Below, in pieces: positions 43,233-44,749 of a DNA stretch of 44,749 nt; position 1 is the first letter of the stretch, and each line of letters begins with the position of its first letter. Below the pieces are notes generated by a model. It did no database searches. It was not told the origin of the DNA and saw only the letters and a list, made by a program, of their open reading frames with translations. Both the position numbers and the translations under genes were made by a program. Source of the DNA: Rhizobiaceae bacterium (GTDB taxonomy: Bacteria; Pseudomonadota; Alphaproteobacteria; Rhizobiales; Rhizobiaceae); NCBI GenBank assembly GCA_029212415.1, contig JARGOF010000017.1, positions 56,549 to 101,297 on the forward strand, read 5' to 3'.

Positions 43233-43610
43233 TCAAGCCCAGGCTCTGCAAAGCGCCAAACCGGCAAACAGCGCAGCGATCGACAGGACGACACTCGAAA
43301 TTGCATAGACCGATGCGGCCATACCCGACCCCCGCTCCCACAGAAAAACGACATCCAGAGAAAAAGCGGAGAACGTCGTGAAGCCTCCAAGGAACCCGGT
43401 CGCGATAAGCAGACGCAGTTCCTGTGACCCTCCAAGACGGCGCGTCAGCACTTCCACCAGTACACCCATCGCAAAGGATCCCAGAACATTCACGGTGAAT
43501 GTTCCCCAGGGAATATTCGAGCCGAACAATCTCAGCATTGCCATGCTTACAAGGTAACGCATTGATGCGCCAATCGCGCCACCCAGCGCGACATATAATA
43601 TATGTGCCAT
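43233..43610 (-). CDS. crcB: Fluoride channel CrcB/Fluc
   Basis: A 125-residue four-helix membrane protein that exports fluoride as a dual-topology dimer. GGAIGASMRYLVS, GTFTVNVLGSFAMG and GFLGGFTTFSAFSLD are the signature segments, including the pore asparagine and the phenylalanine box. The start is ATG 43610; longer frames in the same reading frame add a non-conserved hydrophilic N-terminus, and an overlapping frame at 43192-43683 is an artefact. No fluoride riboswitch is visible upstream. In Rhizobiales crcB commonly precedes this pseudouridine synthase gene. Confidence 0.93.
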   Translation of the reverse strand: MAHILYVALGGAIGASMRYLVSMAMLRLFGSNIPWGTFTVNVLGSFAMGVLVEVLTRRLGGSQELRLLIATGFLGGFTTFSAFSLDVVFLWERGSGMAASVYAISSVVLSIAALFAGLALCRAWA

Positions 43611-43703
43611 GAAACAAGCGTTTAGTCGGTTTTGCCGGTCCAGAAAAGAAATAAACGCATATTTTGCAATTTGCATGCGGCAACCGGGCAAACAGAACCG
43701 ATT

Positions 43704-44744
43704 TTACCGCATCCTCTGCAGTTTTTCCCGCAATTGCCCGCCGCTGAGTTGCGGTGATTGCCCCTTGCTGAAAGCTTCTTCAACAATGGCAACAATCGAA
43801 CGGTTGATGGGCGCATCCGTGCCTGCATTTTGTGCCAGACGCACGACGGCACCGTTCAGATAGTCAATCTCGGGTTTTCGATGTTTCTGCAGATCATCCC
43901 ACATGGATGAGCGGGCTTTTGCGTCCATCGACAACATCGCGCGGGCAACCCGTGCAAACAGCCAGTTCGGCAGACGCAATATATGTGGAACAACCGACGG
44001 TCGAACGTTTTCTATCGCAGCGGGCCGGATACCGGATTTTTGCATCGCTGCAAGCGCTTCCTTCATCATAGCTGCAAGCACCAGCCGGTAGGCGCGATCC
44101 GAAAGCTGTTGCACAAGCGGCACATCAGACAGGACATTGAGCGCATTGTTGAGGTTCAGGAGCAATTTGCCCCATAGGACAGCCTGCATGTCGCAATGCA
44201 CGCCGGCATCGATGCCACAGGATGTCAGCGCGGCTGCAAACCTTCTGGTGCGCGCATTATCGGCCATCAGCAATCTGCCCCCTGTGCCCCTGTGATATTG
44301 TCCGCCGCCGGAACCAACCACGTTGAATGGCACCATGCCCGCACAGACGTTCTCCACGCCGAGAAAATCGGATAAAACACGGGCGTTATCGACACCGTTT
44401 TGCAATGAGATGACCATGCATCCGGGCGAAATATGTCTGGCAATCTGTGCAGCTGCCGTTTGCGTATCCTGCGATTTGACACAGACCAGGATGCGCTGAC
44501 AGCCGGCCACAGTGGCCGGATCTGTCGATATGGCAATATCTTGCGGCGCAACACGAACGTCCGGCCCATCAAAACGGCTGAGCCGCAGCCCGTGTTCCGA
44601 CAGGTCGCTTACGACGCGTTCGCGGGCAATGAAACGAACCTTGGCGCCATCGGGTTTTATGCCGGCTTGCAGAATTCCGCCGACATAACATCCGATGGCG
44701 CCTGCTCCGAGGACTGCTATGGGTTGCTCTTCACCTGCCACCAC
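43704..44744 (-). CDS. 2-dehydropantoate 2-reductase-like (PanE/ApbA) protein
   Basis: A ketopantoate reductase family enzyme; panE makes pantoate for coenzyme A from ketopantoate with NADPH. The Rossmann motif VLGAGAIGCYVGG is at residues 10-22, the catalytic lysine is in VLWGKLLLNLNNAL, and NAEIDYLNGAVV-like EIDYLNGAVVRLAQNAG closes the C-terminal helical domain. It reads 346 residues from a GTG at 44744, five bases from the window edge, so the true start may lie outside. Many family members act on other 2-keto acids, so the panE role is not certain. Confidence 0.85.
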   Translation of the reverse strand: MVAGEEQPIAVLGAGAIGCYVGGILQAGIKPDGAKVRFIARERVVSDLSEHGLRLSRFDGPDVRVAPQDIAISTDPATVAGCQRILVCVKSQDTQTAAAQIARHISPGCMVISLQNGVDNARVLSDFLGVENVCAGMVPFNVVGSGGGQYHRGTGGRLLMADNARTRRFAAALTSCGIDAGVHCDMQAVLWGKLLLNLNNALNVLSDVPLVQQLSDRAYRLVLAAMMKEALAAMQKSGIRPAAIENVRPSVVPHILRLPNWLFARVARAMLSMDAKARSSMWDDLQKHRKPEIDYLNGAVVRLAQNAGTDAPINRSIVAIVEEAFSKGQSPQLSGGQLREKLQRMR

Positions 44745-44749
44745 CTGCC

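Noticed and set aside
43611-43703. Fluoride riboswitch upstream of crcB
   Set aside because: None of the conserved riboswitch segments can be seen in the 93 bases before the gene.

Overview
The window looks like chromosomal DNA of an alphaproteobacterium of the order Hyphomicrobiales (Rhizobiales). The reasons are the order crcB - RluA-family pseudouridine synthase - HAD phosphatase - ATP12 chaperone, the short palindromic repeats built on CCGAAAACCGGT...TTTTCGG, the paired MurG-like (COG4671-like) and GT4 glycosyltransferases, and a single tRNA-Lys(TTT). Coding density is high, many genes overlap by 4 to 8 bases, and I see no integrase, transposase, phage gene or CRISPR array. Family names come from reading motifs by eye; no database search was run.

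Layout. Bases 1-2851: a truncated EamA transporter, CcdA, tRNA-Lys and an MBOAT acyltransferase. Bases 3273-7492: an XRE-family regulator divergent from a membrane fatty acid desaturase, which overlaps a PhnD-like solute-binding-domain protein without a signal peptide; an FAD-dependent amine/amino-acid oxidase-like gene follows. Bases 7462-8325: an FkbM methyltransferase on the minus strand. Bases 8893-13698: four tightly packed glycosyltransferases alternating MurG-like / GT4 / MurG-like / GT4. Bases 13723-13928: a tandem array of a hairpin-forming repeat of about 53 bp. Bases 13928-19921: a minus-strand peptide/oligosaccharide-type ABC importer (fused double ATPase, binding protein, two permeases). 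Bases 20019-23144: a histidine phosphatase and a UDP-glucuronate 4-epimerase divergent from UDP-glucose 6-dehydrogenase, which together would supply UDP-glucuronate and UDP-galacturonate for surface polysaccharide.

Bases 23251-40235 form one long catabolic island on the plus strand: a TetR regulator behind a perfect inverted repeat, an acyl-CoA dehydrogenase, two medium-chain reductases, a complete branched-chain-type ABC importer (LivHMGF plus LivK) with an acyl-CoA ligase inserted before livK, then a fused enoyl-CoA hydratase/3-hydroxyacyl-CoA dehydrogenase, a thiolase, two adjacent acyl-CoA dehydrogenases and a hotdog thioesterase. The order of the last block resembles pimFABCD of Rhodopseudomonas palustris. 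Read together, the island would import a carboxylic acid, activate it to its CoA thioester and beta-oxidise it; the substrate cannot be read from the sequence.

Bases 40326-44744: a small exported DUF4864-like protein, then a minus-strand housekeeping run (ATP12, HAD phosphatase, RluA-family pseudouridine synthase, CrcB fluoride channel, PanE-like reductase). The best candidates for undescribed biology are the desaturase/PhnD-like/XRE module, the alternating glycosyltransferase quartet, and the Liv-coupled pim-like island with its paired dehydrogenases.
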